Assembly: GCA_947247005.1 (NCBI GenBank)
Contig: OX365944.1
Coordinates: 22,171,501 to 22,235,500, forward strand
DNA from: Spisula solida
Taxonomy: Eukaryota; Mollusca; Bivalvia; Venerida; Mactridae
DNA length: 64,000 nt
Direction: 5' to 3'
Shown here: positions 1 to 14,200 of the stretch, piece by piece
Layout of the letters: the number at the start of each line of letters is the position of its first letter
Numbering within the stretch: position 1 is the first letter of the stretch
Made by a program: the position numbers and the translations under genes
Notes under the pieces: model-generated
Database searches by the model: none
The model's input: the letters and a program-made list of their open reading frames with translations, nothing else
What the model was told of the DNA's origin: nothing

Positions 1-1044
1 TCTACTGTGGCTCTAAATGTTTCTAATCTGATTGGTGTACGAAATGATAGCATTGTGTTAGTGGTACAGGACGAGTTACAAGGTCTATCAGTTTCCATGT
101 GTAACACCACCATAGCGATACACACAGCAATAACAATGAGTGTGACTTACTCCAAAGGAACAAATATGACTATTGAATACAGACATGAAAATTCATCGAG
201 CGTATCAACAGGACCTCTGGTAGCGATTACTTACAACAGAACTGGAACGTTTAGTTCAAACATTACAGCCTGGAACTATGTCGGTAATCAGATAATTCAA
301 TGTTTTCATACAGCGCAAGGAAGAATCGATAATTTGAGCGTAACAAAATCACCACAGAACGCGTTTGAAAACTACCCTGTGCTGCTTGTTGTTAGCGGTG
401 ACTATATTGATCCGGCTACTTTCAGATATGTTTATAACGGTCGTACTGATACAAAAAACACGCCAAGTATATATATTACATTTTCGGTCAAAGGTACATA
501 CACGGTGAATATAACGGTTTGTAATGATGTGAGTTGTAAAGACACAAGTGTTGCTATTACTGTGGGAGAATTAGAGTGTGTACCTCCATCACTGAGTATA
601 GCAGACGGTAAATCGGAACGAACAACGAGGAAGTCGCGAGCAATGGAGCTGTCTGTAGATGTCCTTAGTGATTGTGATAATTATACATCGGAACAGAAAT
701 TTCTGATATACCAAGGTTTTTGTCAAACACCGTTCACCACAAGTCCACCTCTAGATGTAGGCTTGAGGAATAACACGCCTACTTTAACTATCCCGAAGAA
801 CAGTTTAGCAGCTGGAAATTACTGCGTCATATTTAAGCACATATATTTAAACACACCCGTGGAGAATAACGTCACAATTAATGTCACTGTTGTTAAGTCT
901 AATCTAAAGTCTGTATTGGATGGAGGCAATTTCCGAATGGTACCGCTGACTGCTGGTGGAAGTTTGACTTTGATCGGGAATGGCTCTAGGGACCCAGATG
1001 AGGATAGCACATTGTTATACAACTGGAGTTGCACAATGATCACG
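1..1044 (+). CDS. PKD1-like: Polycystin-1-like exon (first in window): PKD-like and start of REJ region
   Basis: Open from base 1 in frame 1, so the exon or its predecessor continues left of the window. Residues 122-188 resemble a PKD repeat (Ig-like beta sandwich, ending YTVNITVCNDVS). Near the end GNGSRDPDED followed by LLYNWSC is the Asp-Pro-Asp...Trp-Ser-Cys pattern of REJ regions. There are many N-glycosylation sequons. Donor GT at 1045, phase 0. Confidence 0.85.
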
Positions 1045-4000
1045 GTACGAATCCTTCTATTTCATACCATTTTCTACCAATTTTCTGTTTGTTCATTTCA
1101 TGAGGGTTAAGTTTTCATTGAATTTGTTGTTGAATTCTTCCACCAAATCTAATACTGCATTAATCAACATAACAAATATTGAACAGGTGCTTTTTCTTCC
1201 ATTCACAACCCCATGAAATACTACTATTGATAAAAATCCTCAAAATTCAATACCCATGAAAATAGGTGATTTTACAGTATGTTTGACTGTAGCCTTAGCC
1301 GGTTTTCCTGGAATTAATCACATATATCATCTACTACCTTGCTCTTCTGCAAGTAACTGACAGCTTCTCCACATGTGGAAGAATTCACCAAAGACTGATA
1401 CGGAAGAACTGACAGCTTCTCCACATGTGGAAGACATCACCAAAGACTGATACGGAAGAACATACCTTGCCTGGCCGTGGAATCAAACCCAGAGCTTCTG
1501 ACTATATCAGCCAAGGGGCTTATATTTATATCATTCAGCCATTGATTTCTATTTTGAATTATTTAATAGTTCTTAGAAAAATCAATCATAATTAGTTTCC
1601 TCAAAACACTCATTGGACAAAATTGTGGTTTAAATCAAGTTAATTGTTTATAATTACAAGTTATCAATGAAGTATATAATTTTATAACTATGAGGAATAT
1701 CATTTTATTACGATGAGGTATATACTTTTATTACAATCATAGGTTTATAATTTTATTACAATTAGGTTTATAATTTTATAACAATGAGGTTCATGTATAT
1801 AATTTTATGACAATGAGATTTATAATTTTATTACCATGAGGTATTTCATATTACAGGGTGGCTCTAATGATGTTGTCAATGCTGTGAACGCGGTCACAAC
1901 AGCTACTGCAGGATTGACCAGCCTCCCCTTATCAGCGGGGGATAAATACAATATTTCTCTGACAGTATCAGCACCTGGTCGGCAAAATGACACCACCAGT
2001 CAAATTGTAAGTTACTCATCATCAAGTCAGATTTTTGCTCCCCATTATAAAGTGACATGCCAGATTTTTGCTCTCAAATGACATGCCAGATTTTTGCTCT
2101 ACATTAAAGCATCATGCTAGATTTTTGCTCTACATCAAAGCAACACGCCAGATTTTTGCTCTACATTAAAGCATCATGCTAGATTTTTGCTCTACATCAA
2201 AGCAACATGCCAGATTTTTGCTCTCAAAATGACATGTCAGATGTTTGCTTTCCATTAAAGTGACACGCCAGATTTTTGCTCCACATTAAAGCAACATGCT
2301 AGATTTTTGCTCTACATTAAAGCAACATGCCCGATTTTTGCTTTCCATTAAAGTGACATGCCCGATTTTTGCTTTCCATTAAAGTGACATACCAGATTTT
2401 TGCTTTCCATTAAAGCGATATGCCTGATTTTTGCTCTCAAATGACATACCAAATTCTTGCTCTCTATTAAAGTGACATGCCAATTTTTTGCTCTCAAATG
2501 ACATGCCAGATTTTTGCTCTCCATTAAAGTGACATGCCAAATTTTTGCTCTCAAATGACATACCAAATTCTTGCTCTCCATTAAAGTGACATGCCAAATT
2601 TTTGCTCTCAAGTGATATGCCAGATTTTTGCTCTACATTAAAGTGACATGCCAGATTTTTGCTTTATATTAAAATGACATGCCAGATTTTTGCTTTCCAT
2701 TAAAGTGATATGCCAGATTTTTGCTCTCTATTAAAGTGACATGCCAGATTTTTGCTCTCAAATGACATGCCAGATTTTTGCTCTACATTAAAGTGACTAG
2801 TCAGATTTTTGCTCCCCATTAAAGTGACATGCAAGATCTTTTGCTCTCAAAATGACATGCCAGATGTTTGCTCCCCATTAAATTGATATGCCAGATTTTT
2901 GCTTTCCATAAAAGTGACACGCCAGATTTTTGCTCTCAAAATGACATGCCAGATTTTTGCTCCCCAATAAATTGACATGCCAGATTTTTGCTCCCCATTA
3001 AATTGACATGCCTGATTTTTGCTTTCCATTAAAATGACATGCCAGATTTTTGCTTTCCATTAAAGTGACATGCCTGATTTTTGCTCTCAAATGACATGCC
3101 AGATTTTTGCTCTACATTAAAGTGACTAGTCAGATTTTTGCTCCCCATTAAAGTGACATGCAAGATCTTTTGCTCTCAAAATGACATGCCAGATGTTTGC
3201 TCCCCATTAAATTGATATGCCAGATTTTTGCTTTCCATAAAAGTGACACGCCAGATTTTTGCTCTCAAAATGACATGCCAGATTTTTGCTCCCCAATAAA
3301 TTGACATGCCAGATTTTTGCTCCCCATTAAATTGACATGCCAGATTTTTGCTTTCCATTAAAATGACATGCCAGATTTTTGCTTTCCATTAAAGTGACAT
3401 GCCAGATTTTTGCTTTCCATTAAAGTGACATGCCAGATTTTTGCTTTCCATTAAAGTGACATGCCAGATTTTTGCTCATCTGATGACTTCATCTCCCAAA
3501 TGGATTTGATTGCTTTTTCAAGGTTTGTCAGTTAAATTTTGGTTGGTAATCCCTTTCAAAAGTTGAACAATGCAACAAATAACATAGTTTCAATGTTCCC
3601 AAATTATCTCATATAAGGATATTTGAGATTGCAGTGTTAAAGGTTTGAATTATGTCCTTTGAGGTAATTGAGCAATTGTTGTATTGTCTTTATTCTTGTC
3701 CGTTTTGCACCTGGACGTTTATTCTGAGATTTGCATGTTTTCACACCCTCTACAATTTTCTCTTTTTTTTGTAGATTTTTGTTGTGGCAGAAGATGTGCC
3801 AATCTTTCATGTTAAATGTGTTTCCTGTGAGGCAGATGGCCACTATAAACACAGTCGTGGTGTGTCGTTCGAGGGTCAGTGTGTCCAAGATTGTACAAGA
3901 ACGTTTACCTATGAATGGATAATCACAGATCTACAAACATTGTCTGACATTACAGTAGCTGACGATCAAACTTCGACTGGTCTAACAGGAAGGAATTTAG

Positions 4001-7000
4001 TTCTAGGTCCATCAGTACTTGAAAAATCCAAGGACTACTCGATTGAATTAAAGGCTACAGTAAATGGTCTAACGGGAACTTCTAACATGACCGTGGAACA
4101 TGCATCCAATCCATCAACGGGTAGTTGTACTGTTGTTCCGTCGTCAAATGTTCTTCTTCTAGACGTTCAGGTGAACGTGACATGTACCGGCGTAACAGAT
4201 GACGATCCTCTGTCTAATGTCTACTATGAAATCTGGATCAGTCCATCTACGGGATGCGGGGAAACGTACCTGGCTTACTTTGGTCCCAAGTTTAGCAGTA
4301 GTTTATACATAACACCCTGTGATGCGGGCAATGCTAATCTTACAGTGTATGCAGTCAATGATGTTGCTTCCAAAACATTTCTTATTAGGCAGTAAGTATT
4401 TAGAAATGCTGTTGAAATTTGATGCCTCAAACTGCATACAGACTGAAGAAATAGTTTGGGTCATCTACCAGTTTAAGGTATCTATTGTATGCTAGTACGG
4501 GGTCGAAAGAACCTATTCCATGTTCCTAGGGTGTCTAAGGCTAAACTGCTTGAGGCATTGAAGTTCTACTATTTACAATGATAATTATGTGTTATTTTTT
4601 TCAAAAGGCCAAAAACAGAATGCATGATTCAGATTAGGTGATGAAATAATTATGTTTGAGTTGGAAACTATTATATACATCATTTTATAGGGATATTTTG
4701 GTTATGACTTTTTGTGTGACTCTAAAGGATAAATGTTGACAAAGAAGCCACAACTTGTACAGTATTGGCTTATTTCAATTTTTCAACTAAAATTGTTCTA
4801 GGAATTATCAGAAAAATAAAGAAATTTATCATACAATAGTGGTATGTTACTTTCAAGGCCCAATATGAGTCATATCTGTAAGTCTGTTTAACATTCAATC
4901 CCAACTTCATTTTTTTCTGTAAATAATTATTAGTTTCCTACCAGTTTCCAACCAGTAGGGAATAGGGTTGTGTTTCTTCTGTTCTTCCAGTTTCTGGCAA
5001 GAAACCTGGATCCTGCAATAACATAAAAAGTATAGTTTAAGCTACATTAAATTTTATGAAACATGCTACAGTAAACTCCCTCAAAACCGGACCCTGTCCG
5101 GACCGGTTCGAAAGTCCGGTTTTGTGGGAGGTCCGGTTTTAAGGGAGTTCTGTATCATGTACACTTTGATATGTTATCATAGGGAATATACTGTGTTTTT
5201 CATGATACATGTTTACGTTACATGTACAGTGCAACCTTTGAAGAGCATCACCATTAAGGGAGCTGCAAATATTTCAATTCTAACATCGATGAGTACTCAA
5301 ATTGCTCATTTTTTTATTCGCCATCAAAACTATCCAATGACATAGACAGTGTAATCTTACAAATCCCGAAATGCAAGTGTGAGCTAATTGGAGACATATA
5401 TTAATTAAATACGATTGAGTGCAGTGTTTGTCGTTATTACAACATTTTGATGGGCTAAACGATCCTTTGTTCCAGTAAATGTTTGTTGCAATACCTACCT
5501 CAAGAACAAAACATCAAATGGAAGGACCGTTTTCTTATTACGTTCGTAATTAGGCAATTATTTAATTTCATCGCGGCGAATTTCACAAAGTATTTTTCAC
5601 GCCTGTGTAAATTACACGCGAGACCGTTTAAGAGTAAACATTAAAAACACAACTTGTTAATCGCACCTTTTGTTATGACACGTTCTTTAACTAACAATTA
5701 ACAAAGTGACATTTTAGACAAGAAAAATGTACGCGTTAAGTTTTCCGTCAGGTGGGACAAATATTCGCGTCCGGTATTCCGCAAGTAACTATCGTTGAAA
5801 ATCTTGTCAGCGGACCGAAAATGCCGTCCGGAATCCGGAATTATGAGAGTCCGGTATTGCGGGAGCTTTTTAAGTTAACTTTATAAGAAGAAAATACGGG
5901 ACCTAGGCAATCGTCCGATTTTATGGGGATTCCGGTTTTGAGGGAGTTTACTGTATATGGTTAGGGGCCAATAGGGCCATTATGCATAGTCAAATATTGT
6001 TTTATTCTGTCAAAAATTGTGGTTACTATGGAAATTGGTTGGGGACTTTTCTTCAGAGTTTTCATTTTATATGGTATGTTACATTATATTTTATTGTTTT
6101 TAAAGGTCCATCAGTTTTAGAGAGCCCACCACTGACAAGTTGGACTATTTGATTGGTAAAATGGTGACGCAGATGAAGATGATCACAAAGAAAAATAGTC
6201 CATCTGCGATACTACAATATGACCTGGCAATACTGAATTATTTGAATCGACTCTCAAAGAACTCAACTGGGACACTCTCACAGCGAATGGCTTTACGAGA
6301 TGTGATCTTTGGTTCGATTTCTGGGCTGAATCTCTCGTCTTTACATAGCATTCAGCAAATGTCATCTACTCTGGAGCTTTTGACGGTAAATATTTTAGTT
6401 TATTTTTGTTTAGTTATAGACAGAGAACTGATACACTAGGTTATCGTATTTAGTTGGGGCTAACTCGTGATTCAGTATCATTATTATATGCAAGAGTTTG
6501 TTATCTGTCTGTTTTGCATCATAGTTTTATTCAGGGTGAGGTAGTAAAAAAGGCGTACCGTCTGGGGTCAATTACATACAAAAACCTATTGAATCTTTGA
6601 CCGGTCATGTAAAATTTTATTTAAATCTTTGACGGCACATGTAAGATCCTATTTAAAACTTTAAACACTCCAGTAAGATCCTATTTAAAACTTTGACCAC
6701 TCATATAAGATCCTATTTAAAACTTTGAATACTCTTGTAAGATCCTATTTAAAACTTTGAATACTCATGTAAGATCCTATTTAAAACTTTAAATACTCAT
6801 ATAAGATCCTATTTAAAACTTTGAATACTCATGTAAGATCCTATTTAAAACTTTGACTACTCATATAAGATCCTATTTAAAATTTTGACCACCTGTGTAA
6901 GATCCTATATAATTCTTTGACCACTCATGTAAGATCCTATTTAATTCTACGACCACTTATGTAAGATCCTATTTAAAACTTTGACCACTCAAGCAAGATC

Positions 7001-10000
7001 CTATTTAAAATTTTGACTGCTCATGTAAGATCCTATTTAAAAATTTGACCACTCATGTAAGATATCCTATTTAAATCTTTTACAGGAATATCCGAATGAA
7101 CTGTCCACATCAACATTAGACCAAGTCCTTACTTTAATAGATACATTGGGTGACGTGCTGGAAGGGGCTGTAAAGAAAGGAATGTCAAAGATCAATACCA
7201 ACTCACTCTTTGGTACTGTTAATAAAGCACAAAGTGCATTGAATAGTTCATCAAGTGTTACAAGTAACAGCACAATCCTGGCTCTGTTTCAGCCGTCTGA
7301 GAATTACAAACTTTCTATAAGTACGGACCTTGTAACTGTAACATACCCTAACACATCTGCTCGTGTAATTGCATGGTCAGAGAAAACAATGAACATAAGT
7401 TTTCGGTTGGTACTTGTCTATTTAAAAGCAGTAGTAGCTGGAGAAGAGGATCTGTCGCTGACTTTCAGTGATGGTTCTAGCGTGAAGGCTAGAAACTCAC
7501 CCACAGAAGATGCAACTCAAAACATCCCGATGAATGGATCATCTGTTCAATTAGGTAGTGGTTTCGTACATTACCTAGCCACCAGTGACTATAGCCAGCC
7601 ATCAGTCTTCCAGTATGCTTTAGTCAATAAGGTGAATCCTTATAGCTATGGAACATCCGAGAATAAGACAATGGTTCTGTCGTTTGCTCTTCATGATCCA
7701 AGTGGGGATGAACTTCACATTGCTGGCTTACCTGATGACTCTAATGTCAAATTGTACCTATTCGCAACCAATGTGGTACCATATGAAGTTCATGCAGAAG
7801 GTCTGCATAAATCAGCCAACTTCAATGCTACTCAAAATCTTTTGTATTCAACAAAGAATCTTGATGGCGGCAAGTGGTATCGGGTGAATAGAGTTATAGA
7901 CACTCAAGATGTAACCACTACAGCTTGGCATGTACAGGTGCGAGGAGATTTCACATCAGCATCGAATGGAATTATAACGGCACAATTATACAAGGCTCAG
8001 CATAACACTCTACTTGGTGAACTTAACGTTACTAAGTCTCTAATGATCGATTCATCTACAGACAGTAAACTCTACACATTCTTCTTAAATCATAGGTGAG
8101 TGGGTACTCTTTATAAATTACACTGTACCAGTGTGGACATACTACACTGTATGGGACATAATTATTTGCAACTACGCAAGAAAAAATCTGTCAACATTAA
8201 GTTTTAAAAAAAGTTACGTCACATACCACATTGCATGTCCACAATGTGTACAATATGCTCTTTTTTCATAGAAATACATGTTGCCTATACATCTATAAAC
8301 TGCATACTTGTACATTCAATCTTAAAGTTAAAAAGAAAATAAAAAATCTTATTTGTATATTTGCAGTAGTAAGCAAACAAAACATAAATTGATGATAATA
8401 CTTCTGAAAAGAAAAAACATTTCGTAATACATTTGTATTTAACGAACGTGTGACATTTGCCACAAACCAACATAAAAACAATATGTGTGACAATATTCAC
8501 AAAGCAAAATAATAATAATTGTGACAATATTCACAAAAAAACATAATTCTGTCCACCAGAGTAAAACCATGTGTTTTTGAAGGTAGTCTTTGTTTATGCC
8601 TGTTTTACCAAGACAATAACAAAAGGGTTGGTATTCAATATTGATCTTATTTAATGGGAGAATAAGGATAGCCAATCATTTTGCCTGTTACTGACCAAGA
8701 TTTTAATGTGGTGTAATCTGATCGGTTGTCCTTATCCTTATGTCATGTAAGATCAATATAATTGAATAGCATCCCTGACTTTTTTGATGGGTGGACAAGT
8801 GGTCTAGTGGTAAGGGCTACTGACTGCTGGTCTGAAGGTTGCGGGTTCGATCCCTACTCCAGACGGTCAAAAACAGAAATGCTTTTCAGTGTTTCCCACA
8901 TAACATAACTAAAATTACTAACAGTCTTTGGACGAGACCTTAAGCGAGGTCCCATGTATGATGCTTTACATCGGCACGTAAAAGAACCAGGATGCTTCTG
9001 GAACTTGAGCATCTTCTGTATCATGCACTATCCCCCAAAAACTAAAGTGACTGGCCTCTTCTGGGGGGGGGGGGGGCCTCGCCCATATGGATTTCCAGTG
9101 GCGAGGATAAATAAAAGCAAATAAACAAAACGTATTTGATTTGTTTTCAGGAATGTATCCACAAATGATGTGGTGTACCTAAAACTGAAAAGTTCACACA
9201 ACGTGACGGCCATGGTTGGAGTTTACAAATCCAAGTGTGAATACTGGGATCTACCAACAAGTGCTTGGTCAACGAGTGGATGCGAGGCGCAGGATGATTC
9301 TATTCCATCTGTAATCTGTTGTAAATGTAACCATTCAACTTCATTCGGTGGAAGTCTGCTTGTCTCTCCAGATCAACTTGACTTCACAGATTTATCGGTG
9401 AGTAACTAGTTTCACATGTTTTTGTTCTTTTAAACATGTCTGTGTTGATATACATATACATGGTGTTAAAAAAGTTTGTTCTCAATGTTTAAGTTTCCTT
9501 AGTTTGTTTTTTTTGTTGTCAGAAGAATGTAAAATTTTCAGGTTAAATTTCAAAGGGTTCTTCCATTTTTCTAATCTTTCTTGCATTAGTTGTAGCTATT
9601 ACTGTAAGAATCATCCAAAAATGTTAATCAAAACTTTCAAATTGTTATAACTCAAATATTTTTGAAGTCCATCTAGGCATTGCTTACAAACTTGGCATAA
9701 TTTATGGACAAGGCTTCCACCGGCGCATTAGCATTAATTGATTGCAGTCTTGTTTTCATATTGCTTTTAAATGTATCACTCTGGATTAATAACATGTTGC
9801 GATGTATTATTATAGTCCAGTCTGGATAAAAATCCAGTGACGCAGCCGTCAAATCCACTATAACGGTGTAAAACCAAATAAAGGCATATACTATACAAAC
9901 AACTATAATTTCAATGCTAAACTAACTAACTAAACTTCGCTCTACCTGTTTAGACAATGGTTGTGATTTTTGCGTACACATAAACTGCAACGTCACTGTC

Positions 10001-11180
10001 ACAATATCCTAACTGGACTATAGCATAGAGTTATTTATGTTCTTGTTTATATGTTTTGTAGGAAGTGGATTTCTCCTCCAACCCTATAGCAATCATTACA
10101 TGTAGCGTGATACTATTCCTGTATATAGTACTGATCATAGCGTTCAAACGAATGGACATCATGGACGTGAAGAGAATATCCCTGATCCCTCTATGTGGCA
10201 AAGATGGTTCATTCAAATATGAGGTTACCGTAGTTACGGGTCGACTTCCTAGAGCAGGTATGTTTAATTGATATTTTGTGAAGCAACTTATTGAACACCC
10301 TGTATTTTCTGAATCATAACCCAATTACTTAAACTTTGCTAAGATTTGAGCAATAAACACCTCCTGTCCATCTCACATTATTTAAACATAATCAAAGAAG
10401 ATTAATGTACTCAGTGTATAGCACAGATACATACGAGACTACCCTCTGGGTTTCCAACGAGTTCACCTCTAGTTGGGTGGGAGACACTGGAAACAGTTTC
10501 TCAAATTTGAACATAGTGCCCCAGCTGAGATTGGAACCAAGGACCTCCAGATTGGTAGTCTGGAGCGCTATTCACTCGGCCAGCATTCCACTCAAGGTGA
10601 TTTTTATCAAGGCCATTTTGTGAGTTAAAATTGTTAACCCTAGTACTTTTTTGGTTTCTGTGTTAAATATCAAATACTTGAGGATAGGTTTTATGTTTAT
10701 TTGTTTTAACTTTATTATTACTATTATTAAACAGGTACGACAGCTCATGTAGGAATTCGTTTGATTGGCGAGTACGGGAAATCAGTCCGTCAACATGTAT
10801 CAAAACCAGGTGCATTCCAGCGCAATTGTTCCGACACGTTTATCGTCGCCTACGATGTGAATCTTGGAGATTTACGCAAAATCCAGATTTGGCACGACAA
10901 CAGTGGAACATCGCCATCTTGGAATTTAAGTCATGTGATCATAAATGACCTTCAAACTGATCAGAAATACTATTTCTTTGGTAACACATGGTTGACTTTG
11001 GAAGATGACAATGGTACTATACAGAAGGATATTAAAGTTGCAGGTATATACTACATTCAGTTGTTCTTATGCCCACACAAAATATTTTTGGGGGAACTAG
11101 GATTTGCCTTAGTTTTATTAGTCCCCTACCCGTTTTTGACTGGAGGGGACTATAGGTTTGCCCTCTGTCCATGCGTGCGT

Positions 11181-11212
<32 letters not shown>

Positions 11213-14200
11213 CAGTCAGTCAGTCAGTCAGTCAGTCAGTCAGTTTCCAAGCTAGGTTTATGAAACTTGGTATGTGGATAGGAGGCAATAAGGGGATAAT
11301 GCACGTCCAAAAATATTTTGATTCCGACAAAAATTGTGGTTGCTATGGCAACAGAAACATTGAAAATGGCTTAAAACCGATAGGGGACTTCTGTATTGCT
11401 TGCAATTCTTAATGACTTGTAGACAATATGTCTTTGAGCAAAATAAAAATTCTGTTCTACTCTATTAATAAAATAGATGAGATGGCAGTGTAGAAAAGCT
11501 CAGCCCATTTATTTGTCGAAGGTTTTTGTTGATGGATGTCAAATACAACCATTGGATTGTGCAAACACGTGCAATACTTCACATGGTTTTACAGCCTTTT
11601 ATTGGTCAACAGAATGTAGTTTGGTACACTTTGTCAGATAAAATATATTATCTGTCCTATTTATATAATTTGATGTTGAATAAACAATAGATGTTAATAT
11701 GTTTCTTACTTAATTTCATCGAAATACTTATGGATTTTTCCGTTATCATATAAAACCTAATGCCATCTTGACATTATTTCAGGTGCTCACGAGATGACCA
11801 AGTTCACACACAGAATGAAGACAGCTACATTCAATGCTTTAGCAGACAAACATCTATGGCTTTCATTGTTTAATCGTCCAGCTCAAAGTCGATTTACTCG
11901 TGCACAACGTATCACATGCTGTGTCACAGTACTGTACGTATTTGTTGGTGTCAATGCAATGTGGTATGGTTTGCTGAAGAAAAACAACACGGAGTTAGGT
12001 CTGGGAGATTTCGGCTGGGAAGAGATTGTGTTGGCTTTGGTTAGCAATGTCATGGTTCTACCAATTAGCGTGGGACTCGTATTTCTGTTCAAGAAGAGTA
12101 GATCTAAGGTAACTATTCAAACATTTGATTATTGTGCAACCTCTCCAGAGCAGCCCTCTGTATAGCAACAACCTCTCTATAAAAAACACCTTCAAAATTT
12201 TCCTAAGCTGATAGTTACTTCCTTAGAAAAACAACTTTTAAACAACATAATCATTTTGTTCCTGAAGAAACCATTTGTCCTCTCCAGAGCAACAACCTTT
12301 GTACAACAACCAAACTTTGTGTTTCCCAATGGGTGTTGCTCTGTATGCAGTTGAAATAACACAAATGGTTGGAAGTTCTTATAATAAAATAATCTTTCAA
12401 ATGAGCAAATAATTGTTGTCTCTGTTGTATACTGCGTTTCTATTGGTCAGTATTTTGTAAAACGTGTTTTCATTGGCTGAACACTTCTAAATTGGTTGAC
12501 AACCATGCTCAGCTAAGTAAACCAATTAATGATATTACACACACAATGATTTCTTACTGGTCTACCTCAGACTTTATCGAACATGAGAGATAATTTATAG
12601 AACAGGGGAATTAATTTATCAAACAGGGGAGGTAATTTATTGAACAGGGGAGATAATTTATTTAGGGGAAATAGTTTATTGAACAGGGGAGGTAATTTAT
12701 TGAACAGGGGAGATAATTTATTGAACAGGAGATGATTTATAAGTCACTAATGTTTCTCATTGTTCCTGTGTTTCAGCCGGACTTTCTTGCCAATGTACAT
12801 AAACCACAGACAGCTCAGACACTGGAGATCGAGAACTTGTGTGGTAACTCCCAGGGTGGATCATTCGAGAGTGACAATACCGGGGCTGTACCGTATGACT
12901 TGGAAAGGGAGAGCACCATTGATTCTGTACCTGTAAGATTTACTTCCCTTTTACACTATCCAGAAAACAAAACAGATGATGAACAGTATTTTACATTTCC
13001 CCTCATATTAAGTAGAAAAGTATTGATTCTCTAATCTAAGAAATAACATTCTGCTGATATGCAGAAGTATTCAGGATTTTTTTATTTCCATAATGTTTTC
13101 TTGTAGCAAAAACACAACTTACATGGTTTACTATTCATGCATAAGAACAAAATGAATTTGTGCTGCTATTTACAATTCATATGATAGGGTCTTCTTTATA
13201 ACTACAATACGTGAAATATGTCCAAATTTCACCAAATATCACCTTATGCATAATTTATAGGCAGTGTTTTAAAACTTTTCCTTTTATTACAGCACACCGC
13301 ATTAGGTCTACACCGATCTCGCCACGTTGCCAAAACTCACCGAGAAAACACTGACGACAGTTTTTGTCAGAAACGACCATCAGTTGCAGTTACCAACGCC
13401 AGCTCACGCTCACCACTCTGGAATGAAGATGGTATTATGAAATGGCCGGAATCCGTTCCTACGTATGACGACGGCCAAGATTCCCGTCCATCCACTGGGT
13501 CGACCATGGCCAGTGTCCCTGCCATGAGGCAACCAATAAAACCAGGTGGTTCAACACCAGGTGCTGCTAGAAAGGTAACTTATTTGCTTTAATTTCTCTT
13601 TCTTATATCAGATGGAATTGACAATTTGAAGAGTTGTACAATGCTTGCCCATGGAGATCAATCTGTGTCTGTTGGCAGATCAAATGGTTTCTGATCAATA
13701 ACTCAAAAATGCTTGCAACTCCAACTTTACACAAAGGTTCATCAGCAACGGTACAAAATTGATTTTGAGGTCAGTAGGTTCAAGATGAAGGTCGCTGTTA
13801 CCTTTTACATAAATGAATAGACCAAATTTTTTCAAGTCAATAATTCAAGAGAGGTTGAGCCTAGGATCATCAAACTTGATAGGGAGGTTGGTGATCATCA
13901 TAAGATGACCCTTAATGATTTTGAGGAGAGTAAGTCTAAGGTCAAGGTTGTCATGAGTCTAAACATAAATTACTATTTGGCTGCCATTGAGTCATACATG
14001 TTATATGAATGTCTCTCATTCTTACAGACAAAGAAAGGTGATGCTGGGCAGCTTCTGGCTGAACTAGATAAACTGGAACAGGATTTAAAGGAGACGGAAT
14101 CACAGTCGGGTAGATCTGTCGGTCACAGCAGAAAGTCCTCTACAACACTCAGGTATATATTGGGATTACTTCCCCTTTATGCTCTTCAATTTGAAAAATT

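Noticed and set aside
2028..3478. CRISPR-like array
   Set aside because: Repeats are contiguous without unique spacers, in an animal intron.
8799..8875. tRNA gene
   Set aside because: A and B boxes are present but the stems mispair and it is joined to a SINE body with an A-rich tail.
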